Shown here: in pieces, positions 34,213-42,662 of the stretch | Numbering within the stretch: the stretch's first letter is position 1 | Layout: each line of letters opens with the position of its first letter | Assembly (NCBI RefSeq): GCF_000517125.1 | Contig: NZ_KI912156.1 | Coordinates: 188,290-252,289, forward strand | DNA length: 64,000 bases | Reading direction: 5' to 3' | Source: Arthrobacter sp. MA-N2 | GTDB taxonomy: Bacteria; Actinomycetota; Actinomycetes; Actinomycetales; Micrococcaceae | Position numbers and translations under genes: made by a program | Notes under the pieces: generated by a model | Told to the model about the DNA's origin: nothing | Seen by the model: the letters and a program-made list of their open reading frames with translations, nothing else | Database searches by the model: none

Positions 34213-34213
34213 A

Positions 34214-34253
34214 ACGACGGCGACGCTCCCCAGCACGGGAGCGTCGCCGTCGT
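34214..34253. terminator. Strong bidirectional hairpin terminator
   Basis: A perfect 17-bp stem, ACGACGGCGACGCTCCC with GGGAGCGTCGCCGTCGT, has a 6-nt loop and sits between the convergent envelope cluster and malic enzyme. It lacks a long U-tract. Confidence 0.8.
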
Positions 34254-34278
34254 CGGCTAGTGAGGCTGGCTGTCCAGC

Positions 34279-35472
34279 TTATTCAGCCGCTGCGGCAACC
34301 GCCGCGGTGACGGCGGGGGCAACCCTGGGATCCAAGGGGCTAGGCACGATGTAGTCGGCCGAAAGCCCTTCCTCGGCCAGCCCGGCAATGGCGCGGGCCG
34401 CGGCAATCTTCATCGCCGGGGTGATGCGGCGCGCACCGGCGTCCAAGGCTCCTCGGAAAATCCCGGGGAAGGCCAGGACGTTGTTGATCTGGTTGGGGAA
34501 GTCGCTGCGGCCCGTTGCCACGACGGCCGCGTACTTGACGGCAACCTCGGGCAGGACTTCCGGGTCCGGGTTGGAGAGGGCGAACACAATCGAGTCCTGG
34601 TTCATGAGCTTCAGGTGTTCCTCGGCCAGCTTGGACGAGGAGACTCCGATGAAGACGTCCGCACCCTGTAGGGCTTCGGCGGGTCCGCCGGAAAGGCCGC
34701 GAGGGTTGGTGCGCTGAGCGAAGCGGGCCTTGACACTGCCCGAATCGGCCACCAGATCGGCGCGCTCGGCGTTGATGATGCCCTTGGAATCCAGCAGGAC
34801 AACGTCCTTGATGCCCGCGGTCAGCAGGATCTCGGAGACTGCAATACCTGCGGCACCCGCACCGGAAACCACTACTTTCAGTCCTTCAAGTTCGCGCCCG
34901 GTGACTTTGGCGGCATTCGTCAAGGCTGCGAGAACCACAACGGCGGTGCCGTGCTGATCGTCGTGCATGACGGGGCAGTCGAGGGCTTCGATGAGGCGCT
35001 CTTCGAGTTCGAAGCAGCGCGGCGCGGAGATGTCTTCGAGGTTCACGGCACCGAAGCTCGGACGCAGGCGAACCAGGGTCTCGATAATTTCGTCCACGTT
35101 GGTGGTGTTCAGGACCAACGGGATGGAATCGAGATCGCCGAAGGCCTTGAAAAGCGCCGACTTTCCTTCCATGACAGGGAGGGAGGCGCTGGGGCCGATG
35201 TCGCCGAGGCCCAGGACCGCCGTTCCGTCGCTGACAACCACCACAAGGCGCTCAGCCCAGGTGTGCGTGCGGGCCAGCTCCGGGTTGGCGTGAATTGCCC
35301 GGCTCACTTCGGCGACGCCAGGGGTGTAGGCAATGGAAAGGTCGCGCTTGTTCAACAGCGGCACGGTGCTGGAAACAGAGAGCTTGCCGCCTTCGTGGGC
35401 AGCGAAGATTTCCTCTTCGCTCAGCGCCAGTGCGGTCAGGTTCTGTTCAGGGGTGATGGTCTCGACGGACAC
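34279..35472 (-). CDS. NAD(P)-dependent malic enzyme
   Basis: 397-residue short bacterial malic enzyme (malate to pyruvate and CO2). Motifs: SIAYTPGVAEVSRAI, VVVSDGTAVLGLGDIGPSAS, VMEGKSALFKAFGDLDSIPL, the divalent-metal site VNLEDISAPRCFELEERL, VMHDDQHGTAVV, and the Rossmann GAGAAGIAVSEIL. GRSDFPNQINNVLAFPGIFRG completes the fold. Its leader contains a small UUCG-like hairpin (35606-35623), and a DasR-like operator lies about 210 bases upstream. Confidence 0.92.
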   Translation of the reverse strand: MSVETITPEQNLTALALSEEEIFAAHEGGKLSVSSTVPLLNKRDLSIAYTPGVAEVSRAIHANPELARTHTWAERLVVVVSDGTAVLGLGDIGPSASLPVMEGKSALFKAFGDLDSIPLVLNTTNVDEIIETLVRLRPSFGAVNLEDISAPRCFELEERLIEALDCPVMHDDQHGTAVVVLAALTNAAKVTGRELEGLKVVVSGAGAAGIAVSEILLTAGIKDVVLLDSKGIINAERADLVADSGSVKARFAQRTNPRGLSGGPAEALQGADVFIGVSSSKLAEEHLKLMNQDSIVFALSNPDPEVLPEVAVKYAAVVATGRSDFPNQINNVLAFPGIFRGALDAGARRITPAMKIAAARAIAGLAEEGLSADYIVPSPLDPRVAPAVTAAVAAAAE

Positions 35473-35678
35473 GTCGTTGTCTCCTCAGGCTAGCCGTGTA
35501 CCCACGGCGAAATTCGGGGCAGGTGTAGCGGCTTCGGTGCCGGGCCAAGGGTGGCTGGTCCGTGCTGTGAAACTCCTGCGGATATGGGCTGCTAGCCGCT
35601 TGGCTCCTGTCTTCGTAGACAGGTGCTTGATAGGAAGACTAGAGACATTAGGGCATAAACGCATACTTTTGCCCTAAG

Positions 35679-35690
35679 TGGTCTAGACCA
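35679..35690. promoter_or_regulatory. DasR-type operator (dre) upstream of malic enzyme
   Basis: TGGTCTAGACCA is a perfect 12-bp palindrome and matches the core of the dre site bound by the GlcNAc-6-P/GlcN-6-P-responsive GntR regulator DasR of actinobacteria. It sits near the probable malic enzyme promoter. DasR itself is not in the window. Confidence 0.6.
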
Positions 35691-35712
35691 ATTACGTTGA
35701 TTTCTGGAAAAG

Positions 35713-36315
35713 CTACGCGCCCGCGAACAGCTTGCAGGCGTTCTTGAGGTCCTTCTCCGCGTCGAAAAGCGAGATCCTACGGCAGTTGACCGACTGGACC
35801 AGACCACTGATCACGTGCAGCAGAATCCTCGCCTTGCCGGCGTCCCCGATTGCTGCCGTGACCATCCCGGCAGAGAGCGCTTCGATGTCCTTCAGGAGCA
35901 CGGGAATGTCGCCATCGCGGGTGTCCCAGGTGCGTGACAAGCAGTGTTCGACGGCGGGTTGCATCACCCGCATGTGGAAAATCTCCATGCCAAGTCCGGT
36001 GAGCTCCTGTTGGCTGCACCTTGAGGATGCCGGTTTGGCATCATTGAGTTCCCGTAGCTGCTGCCGGTAGACCGCAAGCATCAGGTGCACAGTGGATGGA
36101 AAGTAGCGGTAGAGCGTCCCCAGTGGAACGTGGGCCCTGGTAGAGACGTCCGAAAGGCTCACGGTATCGAACTGCCGCTGGGCGAATCCTGCGGCAGTCT
36201 TCAATATCCGGGCGTAGCGCAATAGCTGTCGGGGCGTGGTGGGAGCAGCCGCCATCTGGGGCAACCCCGCGGCCAGATCCAGCGAATACGGTTCCAAGGA
36301 GTTCGGTTCGGACAT
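35713..36315 (-). CDS. TetR-family transcriptional regulator
   Basis: About 200 residues. The N-terminal HTH is RQFDTVSLSDVSTRAHVPLGTLYRYFPS and a helical ligand domain follows, with an uncommon Cys-containing ASSRCSQQELTG loop. The start MSEPNSLEP at 36315 is a guess; the frame is open to 36387 and neither has a strong ribosome site. It lies upstream of malic enzyme in the same orientation and downstream of the MFS gene. Confidence 0.75.
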   Translation of the reverse strand: MSEPNSLEPYSLDLAAGLPQMAAAPTTPRQLLRYARILKTAAGFAQRQFDTVSLSDVSTRAHVPLGTLYRYFPSTVHLMLAVYRQQLRELNDAKPASSRCSQQELTGLGMEIFHMRVMQPAVEHCLSRTWDTRDGDIPVLLKDIEALSAGMVTAAIGDAGKARILLHVISGLVQSVNCRRISLFDAEKDLKNACKLFAGA

Positions 36316-36431
36316 TACCGGCGTTCTGTTGGTTGGGCTTCGTTCTGGGAGATAGCGCGGCCCCCTAGGCCGGGCGCGTCCTGACAATGATACGGCAGCA
36401 AGTTGTCAGTTCCCTGAGAACAAGCTCCGGG

Positions 36432-37706
36432 CTACGCAACGCCCTTGATCCTCACCACGAACACCGCGCCCAACAGCCCTATAACCGCCGCAGCCGCGTA
36501 CAAGGCGACATAACCGCCCCAGAAAGCCACAAACGGGTAGGCAATAAGGGGCGCGATCACCTCGGGCAAGGAGTTGGCTACATTAATGACTCCGAGATCC
36601 CGTCCCCGGTCAAGTGCAGTGGGGAGCACTTGGGTGATGAGGGCGAAGTCAACCGCCAAATAGGCGCCAAACCCGATACCGAGGACCATCGCGCCGGCAA
36701 CGGCTCCTGCCCACGTGGGCTCGAAGCCTAGGATCAAGGCGGCTATTGAAATCACCAGCGACGAGACGATCACCAAGGGTTTGCGTTTGCCCATGCGATC
36801 ACTCATAGCACCCCCGACGACGCTGGTGATTATCACCATGACGGCGTACAGCCCCGTCAGGATCAGGACCCCGAACTCCGGCTTGATCCCCTGGCTTTCC
36901 TCGAGATGCACGGCATCCTTAAGGAAGAACAGCAAGTAGAGCGTGACCATATGGTTGCCAATGTTGACCAGCAGGCGGGTCAGCCATGCCCACGCGAAGT
37001 CCGGATACCTGATCGGCGAAATCCAGAAACCGCTGACGAAAGCCCCCAGCCTGAACTGTGGCCGGGTCTCGGCCGGGAGGGGAACGTCGTCGTTCTTGAA
37101 AAGATAAAGCACGACGCCGGCCAGCAACGCGGCAGCGCACACGACGTAGCCAAGGGCAAAGTTACCCGAGACGGCGGACGCGATCACCGCACCAGCGAGG
37201 ATACCTGCGGTCTGGCCCATGGCCGCGAGCCCGCCGACCGTGCCGCGCTGGGGCACGGGCACCCGGTCCGGGATGGCTGCCGTCAGAGCAGCATATGCCC
37301 CATTGCAGCCGGCCTGAACCAGGCACCAAAGGATGGCCATGACCGCCACGTTGGGAGCGCCTGCCAGTGCGACCAAGGCTGCCGCGCCCAGGACGGCGCC
37401 GAAGAGCACCCACGGGACTCGCCGCCCGAAACGGGACGTGGTGCGGTCGCTGAACGCACCAAAGAGCGGGTTCGCCACGAGGGACACCGCGGCACCACAG
37501 CCGGTGACGAGGGCGAGGATGGCTTCCTTCTGGCCTTCGTTGAATTGGATGGCCTGTTGCCCCAGCAAAACCTGGATGGGACCGAAGAAAGCAGCGTTGA
37601 TGCCCACATTGACGAGCACCACTCCGGTGACCCACAGGGAACGGACGCGTTCCACCGGCTCGGCGAGCGCCGTCGTCGGGCCTGTGGGCAGATCTGACAG
37701 GCTCAT
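36432..37706 (-). CDS. MFS transporter, sugar-cation-symporter-like
   Basis: 424 residues with 12 predicted helices. FGAFSDRTTSRFGRRVPWVL after helix 2 and GGAMSDRMGKRKPLVIVSSL in the second half resemble the GPH/SLC45-like sugar carriers. Substrate unknown. It is followed on the same strand by the TetR gene, which may control it. Confidence 0.83.
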   Translation of the reverse strand: MSLSDLPTGPTTALAEPVERVRSLWVTGVVLVNVGINAAFFGPIQVLLGQQAIQFNEGQKEAILALVTGCGAAVSLVANPLFGAFSDRTTSRFGRRVPWVLFGAVLGAAALVALAGAPNVAVMAILWCLVQAGCNGAYAALTAAIPDRVPVPQRGTVGGLAAMGQTAGILAGAVIASAVSGNFALGYVVCAAALLAGVVLYLFKNDDVPLPAETRPQFRLGAFVSGFWISPIRYPDFAWAWLTRLLVNIGNHMVTLYLLFFLKDAVHLEESQGIKPEFGVLILTGLYAVMVIITSVVGGAMSDRMGKRKPLVIVSSLVISIAALILGFEPTWAGAVAGAMVLGIGFGAYLAVDFALITQVLPTALDRGRDLGVINVANSLPEVIAPLIAYPFVAFWGGYVALYAAAAVIGLLGAVFVVRIKGVA

Positions 37707-37884
37707 GACTCTGGCGGGCTCATGACGGCGCTCCCTAGCGAATGGATGTGTGGATTCAGCCTAGCGCTGCGGGAGTCCGATCCGCCGTCATGAAGTCAAG
37801 TATGTGGACAACTGCCTTTGCATCCGCAGGGCACTCGGGTCCGTACGCGTTAGGGTAACTCCAACGGACCGAGGAGGAGCAACG

Positions 37885-38367
37885 ATGAACACGCCCGCGA
37901 ACCCCATCAACACCGCCGATCTTTACGACGAGCGCGCCGAAGATGTCGAGTCGATATCACTGCAGTTCCAGGATCTTGGTGGCGTCTCCCACTTCAACGG
38001 CCCCGTGCGCACCATCAAGTGCTTTGAGGACAACGCCTTGGTGAAGGCCGTACTCGCGACTCCCGGCGGCGGCGCCGTGCTGGTGGTGGACGGGTATGGC
38101 TCGCTGCGCACGGCCCTCATGGGGGACATGATTGCCGAGAGCGCGGTCGCCAACGGCTGGGCCGGCGTCGTCATCAATGGGGCCATTCGAGATCGCGTGG
38201 CGATCGCGGAGCTGCCCTTGGGCGTTAAAGCCCTCGGAAGCAATCCCAAGAAGAGCTCCAAGGTAGGCCGCGGGGAAGTGGACATCCCCCTGGTGATTGA
38301 CGGAGTGCACATCGAACCCGGCAACCTGATCTACTGCGATCCCGATGGGATTCTCGTGGAGCGCTGA
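37885..38367 (+). CDS. rraA: RraA family protein (ribonuclease E activity regulator/HMG aldolase-like)
   Basis: 160 residues with the RraA fold: TADLYDERAEDVE, GPVRTIKCFEDN, VLVVDGYGSLRTALMGDMIAE, NGWAGVVINGAIRDR (metal-binding loop with Arg-Asp), GVKALGSNPKKSSKVGRG and DPDGILV at the end. Members either inhibit RNase E or act as class II aldolases on 4-hydroxy-4-methyl-2-oxoglutarate; the gene alone does not say which. GAGGAGGAG precedes the ATG. Confidence 0.9.
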   Translation: MNTPANPINTADLYDERAEDVESISLQFQDLGGVSHFNGPVRTIKCFEDNALVKAVLATPGGGAVLVVDGYGSLRTALMGDMIAESAVANGWAGVVINGAIRDRVAIAELPLGVKALGSNPKKSSKVGRGEVDIPLVIDGVHIEPGNLIYCDPDGILVER

Positions 38368-38412
38368 CAATTTTTCCCCCCATCGGGTAAGACAGGGAAT
38401 ACAGGAACGATT

Positions 38413-38439
38413 AGGATAGTTACTGAAAGCAACTATCCT
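38413..38439. promoter_or_regulatory. Inverted-repeat operator upstream of the DHA2 exporter
   Basis: AGGATAGTT (38413-38421) and AACTATCCT (38431-38439) are 9-bp arms separated by nine bases, ending 34 bases before the exporter ATG. TTTTT stretches follow. The regulator is unknown; a MarR gene with a loosely similar TAGGTATCCTA motif is 3.5 kb away. Confidence 0.5.
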
Positions 38440-38473
38440 GCTTAGTCCCCTTTTTCCCACCCTTGGAGAAGCA

Positions 38474-40126
38474 ATGTCCAAAACCACGCCCAGACGGGCC
38501 GCCGGTGAGGTCCTGACGCACCGTCAGATGATCACCGTCATGGTGGGCCTCATGCTCGGCATGTTCCTGTCGTCCCTGGACCAGACCATCGTGTCCACGT
38601 CCATTTACACCATCGCCAACGATCTCGATGGCCTTTCCCTGCAGGCATGGGCCACCACGGCCTACCTCATCACGTCCACGGTGAGCACCCCGCTGTACGG
38701 CAAGCTCAGCGACATCTTCGGCCGCCGGCCCCTGTACCTGGCCGCTATCCTGATCTTCCTCGCCGGCTCGCTCTACGCCGGCTCGGTGCACTCCATGACC
38801 GAGCTCGCCATTGCGCGCGGCATACAGGGTATGGGCGCCGGTGGCCTGCTGGCCCTCGCGTTGACGATCATCGGCGACATCGTCGCCCTGAAGGACCGCG
38901 CCAAGTTCCAGGGCTACTTCATGTCAGTCTTCGGCGTTTCCTCGGTCCTCGGCCCCGTAGTCGGCGGCGCCTTCGCTGGCTCCTCCAACATCCTTGGCTT
39001 CGACGGCTGGCGCTGGGTCTTCTTCATCAACTTGCCCATAGGCCTCGCCGCCCTGGCCGTGGTGTTCCTCTACCTTCACCTGCCCGCAAAGCACGTCAAG
39101 CAGAAGATCGACTACTGGGGCGCAGCAGCCATCACCCTGGCGATCGTGCCTCTCTTGCTCGTGGCTGAACAGGGCCGCAGCTGGGGCTGGACCTCTGTCA
39201 ACTCTTGGATCTGCTACGGCCTCAGCGTCATAGGCATCGTCGCGTTCCTGCTGGTTGAGCGGCGCGCCGGCGACTACGCGCTGATCCCCCTGCGGCTCTT
39301 CAGGAACATCACCTTCGGGCTGTCCTCCCTGTTGAACTTCATCATCGGTATCGGCATGTTCGGGGCCATCGCGATGCTCCCGATGTACCTGCAGCTGGTC
39401 AAGGGCCTCACTCCCACCGAAGCTGGCCTCATGATGATCACCTTCACGGTGGGCATCCTCTTCGGTTCCATTTCAGCGGGACGGACCATCTCGGCGTCGG
39501 GCGTTTTCCGGATCTTCCCGATCCTCGGCACGGGAATCCTGACCGCCGCCGCCATCGTCATGGGACTGTCCCTCGGCGTGGACACCGGACTCTGGGTTCC
39601 CGGCCTGATCGCCGTATTCTTCGGCATGGGCCTGGGCTTCTGCATGCAGCCGCTCACTTTGGCCATGCAGGTCTCCGTGCCGTCGAAGGACATGGGCGTG
39701 GGCACGTCCACCGCGGCGTTCTTCCGTTCCATGGGTGGCGCCGTGGGTACCGCGGTATTCATCTCGATGCTGTTCAGCCTGGCCGCCGACAAGATCGCCT
39801 CCGGCATGAAGGACGCCATGGGCAGCGCCGATTATCTCAAGGTCCTCAAGGATCCCGCTGTAGCCGCTGACCCCGCGAACGCCAAACTGTACGACTTCTT
39901 CAAGAACGGCGCCACGAACGATTCGCTGAACGACACCAGCTGGCTGCACCACGCCAACCCGGCGCTCACGCGGCCCATCCTTGAGGGCTTCGCGCAGTCA
40001 ATCGACGCCGTGATGCTGACTGCCGCGGCGCTCACCGGCCTCGCGTTCCTCATCACTTTCGCTTTGCCGAACAAGAGACTGACGGACCCGAAGGCGGCAG
40101 CGAAAGAGTCGGTTCCGGCCCACTAA
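38474..40126 (+). CDS. Multidrug exporter, MFS DHA2 (EmrB/QacA-like)
   Basis: 550 residues with about 14 helices. Signature sequences are the helix-1 LSSLDQTIVSTSIYTIANDL, the motif A loop YGKLSDIFGRRPLYL, and GIQGMGAGGLLALALTIIGD (motif C/G-rich antiporter helix). It is a proton-driven drug exporter by family; no drug is implied. GGAGAAG precedes the ATG. Confidence 0.9.
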   Translation: MSKTTPRRAAGEVLTHRQMITVMVGLMLGMFLSSLDQTIVSTSIYTIANDLDGLSLQAWATTAYLITSTVSTPLYGKLSDIFGRRPLYLAAILIFLAGSLYAGSVHSMTELAIARGIQGMGAGGLLALALTIIGDIVALKDRAKFQGYFMSVFGVSSVLGPVVGGAFAGSSNILGFDGWRWVFFINLPIGLAALAVVFLYLHLPAKHVKQKIDYWGAAAITLAIVPLLLVAEQGRSWGWTSVNSWICYGLSVIGIVAFLLVERRAGDYALIPLRLFRNITFGLSSLLNFIIGIGMFGAIAMLPMYLQLVKGLTPTEAGLMMITFTVGILFGSISAGRTISASGVFRIFPILGTGILTAAAIVMGLSLGVDTGLWVPGLIAVFFGMGLGFCMQPLTLAMQVSVPSKDMGVGTSTAAFFRSMGGAVGTAVFISMLFSLAADKIASGMKDAMGSADYLKVLKDPAVAADPANAKLYDFFKNGATNDSLNDTSWLHHANPALTRPILEGFAQSIDAVMLTAAALTGLAFLITFALPNKRLTDPKAAAKESVPAH

Positions 40127-40145
40127 GTTCCTCCGTTTGCCCGCA

Positions 40146-40211
40146 CCCAACTGACTCGCATTTGTTGTCGTTATGAAGGCTCAGAACGACAACAAATGCG
40201 AGCTACTTGGG
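40146..40211. repeat. 66-nt palindromic repeat, copy 3
   Basis: Arms at 40146-40174 and 40183-40211 (25 of 29 paired) with an 8-nt loop GAAGGCTC. The left arm begins CCCAACTGACTCGC, as in copy 2. It lies between the convergent exporter and MFS genes, and its right end is four bases from the MFS stop codon. Confidence 0.9.
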
Positions 40212-40214
40212 GGG

Positions 40215-41441
40215 CTACACGAGGTGTGGTTCGTGCGACTTCAGGAAGCGGCGTCCACCGGCGGCTACAAGGATCGCGAAAGCGAGGGCCAGCGCCGCGG
40301 CGAAGAACGGAACCTGCGGGCCGAAGTGCTCGCCCAGCTGTGCAGCGATGAAGGGTGCCAGTGCTCCACCCATCCAGCGCACAAAGTTGTAACCGGCGGA
40401 TGCCACGGGACGCGGCGAGTCGGAAACCTCCATTGCCAGCTCGGTGTAGAGCGTGTTGTTGACTCCCAGCAAGGCTCCTGCCACGATGACCAGCACGACG
40501 ACGGCGGTCACCGAGTGCCCCGCGGCAAGTCCCAGCCCAACAAGGTCCAGCAAGAGGACCCCGAGGGTGCCGACGAGGACGTTCGTGGTGCCGAAGCGGC
40601 GCTGCAGCACGGGTGCCACGAAGACCGAGAACACGGCCACCGCCACGCCCCAACCGAAGAACACCGCGCCGATACCGTAAGCGTCCATCCCCAGGATGAA
40701 GGGGGTGAAAGCCAGGATGGTGAAGAAGCCGTAGTTGTAGAACAACGCGCTGGCTGCAGTGGTGCGAAGCCCCTTGTGGCCCAAGGCTAGGAGCGGGTCA
40801 CGCAAACGTGCCTTCGTGGCCGGGGCCGGGGTCTTGGGCAAGAGGGCCAGCAAGGCGATGAAGGAAACGGCCATGAGGACCGCGGTGCCGAAAAAAGGTG
40901 CACGCCACTGCCAGCCGCCCAGGAGTGCGCCGAGCAACGGGCCGAGGGAGATACCCAGACCCAAGGCGGCCTCGTACAGAATGATGGCGGTCCCGGTTCC
41001 ACCACTCGCGACACCGACAATCACGGCAAGCGCTGTAGCCACGAAGAGGGCGTTGCCAAGTCCCCAACCAGCCCGGAATCCGACCAGCTCACCCACGCTG
41101 CCGGACAAGCCGGACAGCGACGCGAACACGACAATCAGCGCCAGGCCGATCATGAGCGTCTTCTTGCCGCCGATCCTCGACGAAACGAAGCCCGTCACGA
41201 GCATCGCGATGGCTGTCACCAAGAAGTAGCTCGTGAAGAGCAGGGAGACCTGGCTGGGGCTGGCTTGAAGGTTTTTGGCGATGGCCGGCAGGATCGGGTC
41301 CACCAAACCGATGCCCATGAAGGCGAAGACGGCGGCAATCGCCGTGGCCCACACAGCTTTGGGCTGCTTGAGGAACGAGGCCTTCTCGGCCTCGAGGGTT
41401 TCTTCCGCTGGCTGCAGTTGGTCTGCGAGCTGGCCTTTCAT
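40215..41441 (-). CDS. MFS transporter of the DHA1/Bcr-like group
   Basis: 408 residues, 12 predicted helices. It has a long N-terminal cytoplasmic segment, FAFMGIGLVDPILPAIAKNL in helix 1, the motif A loop FVSSRIGGKKTLMIGLALIV and ALGLGISLGPLLGALLGG (motif C). It sits 28 bases after a MarR regulator, an arrangement typical of efflux pumps induced by their substrate. Confidence 0.88.
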   Translation of the reverse strand: MKGQLADQLQPAEETLEAEKASFLKQPKAVWATAIAAVFAFMGIGLVDPILPAIAKNLQASPSQVSLLFTSYFLVTAIAMLVTGFVSSRIGGKKTLMIGLALIVVFASLSGLSGSVGELVGFRAGWGLGNALFVATALAVIVGVASGGTGTAIILYEAALGLGISLGPLLGALLGGWQWRAPFFGTAVLMAVSFIALLALLPKTPAPATKARLRDPLLALGHKGLRTTAASALFYNYGFFTILAFTPFILGMDAYGIGAVFFGWGVAVAVFSVFVAPVLQRRFGTTNVLVGTLGVLLLDLVGLGLAAGHSVTAVVVLVIVAGALLGVNNTLYTELAMEVSDSPRPVASAGYNFVRWMGGALAPFIAAQLGEHFGPQVPFFAAALALAFAILVAAGGRRFLKSHEPHLV

Positions 41442-41469
41442 GGACTGCTCTCCTAGTTACTTTGCTTGT

Positions 41470-41925
41470 TCAGTTCTGGACTGGGCTATTGAGGTTGGCG
41501 ATCTTGTCGAACACCGGAAGTGCGGCCTCGACAGCGTCGCGTTCCCCCTGGCTCAGCGTTGCGAGAATCCCGGCGATGAATTCATTGCGGCGGCGGTCTG
41601 CGTTTTCGACGGCGGCACGCCCCGCCGCGGTCGCAGCGACGCGGACGGCGCGGGAGTCATCCGGGTCTGCTTCGCGCTTGACGAGGCCTGCGCGCTCGAG
41701 CTTGATGATCTGCTCCGTGGCGCTAGGGACCTTGACCCCGAGGTTCCGGGCAATCTCTCCGACGCGGGCACCGCCGTCGAGCGCCATCTTGAGGACGCCA
41801 AGCTGCGCGGAACTGAGTTGCTCCTCGGAATCGAGGCGGCGCATCACGTAGACGCTCTGCCGCAAGGCCTCCCGGAATGATTGGGCGAGGCCCAGGAGTG
41901 AATCGTCAGCTTGATAGGTGTTCAT
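41470..41925 (-). CDS. MarR-family transcriptional regulator
   Basis: 151 residues with the MarR winged helix: SSAQLGVLKMALDGGARVGEIA, LGVKVPSATEQIIKLERAGLV, and the wing VKREADPDDSRAVRVAATAAG. It is the first gene of an operon with the MFS transporter. An operator overlaps its start, so it is probably autoregulated and perhaps translated from a leaderless or very short leader mRNA, as no ribosome site precedes the ATG. Confidence 0.9.
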   Translation of the reverse strand: MNTYQADDSLLGLAQSFREALRQSVYVMRRLDSEEQLSSAQLGVLKMALDGGARVGEIARNLGVKVPSATEQIIKLERAGLVKREADPDDSRAVRVAATAAGRAAVENADRRRNEFIAGILATLSQGERDAVEAALPVFDKIANLNSPVQN

Positions 41926-41960
41926 ATTTAGGTATCCTAACAGTTAGGTAGCCTAAATAT
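41924..41960. promoter_or_regulatory. MarR operator, double palindrome
   Basis: ATATTTAGG and CCTAAATAT (outer arms) enclose the inner palindrome CCTAAC-A-GTTAGG. The region reaches the MarR start codon. This is very likely the autoregulatory site. Confidence 0.7.
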
Positions 41961-41999
41961 CAAGAGATGCCCGGTCCAGGATCTCCCGGGAAACACCGG

Positions 42000-42503
42000 C
42001 TAGAGCGCCAGCTTCATCCCCTCATGGCTGGCCACGAATCCAAGCCGCTCGTAGAAGCGATGGGCATCCTTGCGAGACTTGTCGCTGGTGAGCTGAACCA
42101 AAGTGCAACCCCGGCGCCGGGCCTCCTCGATGGCCCACTGCATCATGGCGGCACCGACCCCCTGGTCCCGCAGCTCGGCGGCGACACGGACGGCTTCGAT
42201 CTGGCATCGCAAAGAACCCTTTCGCGCCAAGCCCGGGATGAAACTCAACTGGAATGTCGCCACGCAAGAGCCGTTCAAGTGGCCCACCACCAGCAGCTGG
42301 GCAGGATCCTCATTGATCTGTTGGAACGCCTGCAGATAAGGACCAATGTCCTCCGCGTTTTCGCGGGAACTGCCCAATTGGTCCGCGGCGAGCAGTCTCA
42401 GAATGGCCGGAAGATCCTCCCAGTGGGCCCGGCGGAGAGTGAAGACGCCTTCGTCCAGAACCATGCTCAACAGCGGCTTCAATCCGGGATTTGCGTGACT
42501 CAT
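42000..42503 (-). CDS. GNAT-family N-acetyltransferase
   Basis: 167 residues with the GNAT fold: FTLRRAHWEDLPAILRLLA, a VRVAAELRDQGVGAAMMQWA segment holding the acetyl-CoA motif Q/RxxGxG/A, and LTSDKSRKDAHRFYERLGFVA at the end. Start 42503 (MSHANPGL) is preferred over an open frame to 42572. The substrate is unknown. Confidence 0.87.
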   Translation of the reverse strand: MSHANPGLKPLLSMVLDEGVFTLRRAHWEDLPAILRLLAADQLGSSRENAEDIGPYLQAFQQINEDPAQLLVVGHLNGSCVATFQLSFIPGLARKGSLRCQIEAVRVAAELRDQGVGAAMMQWAIEEARRRGCTLVQLTSDKSRKDAHRFYERLGFVASHEGMKLAL

Positions 42504-42662
42504 AACACCAGCCTGACACAGGATGGTGGCTTCAATTCCACAAACGTCATGAATTCTGGGTGAAACGATCAATCACGGCTTTTTGGATGCTTCGAGTTAG
42601 TTTGGACTAGCAGATTTGTTAGCCACATCACCATTGCGGCGAATGACCCGAAGGATGACCAT

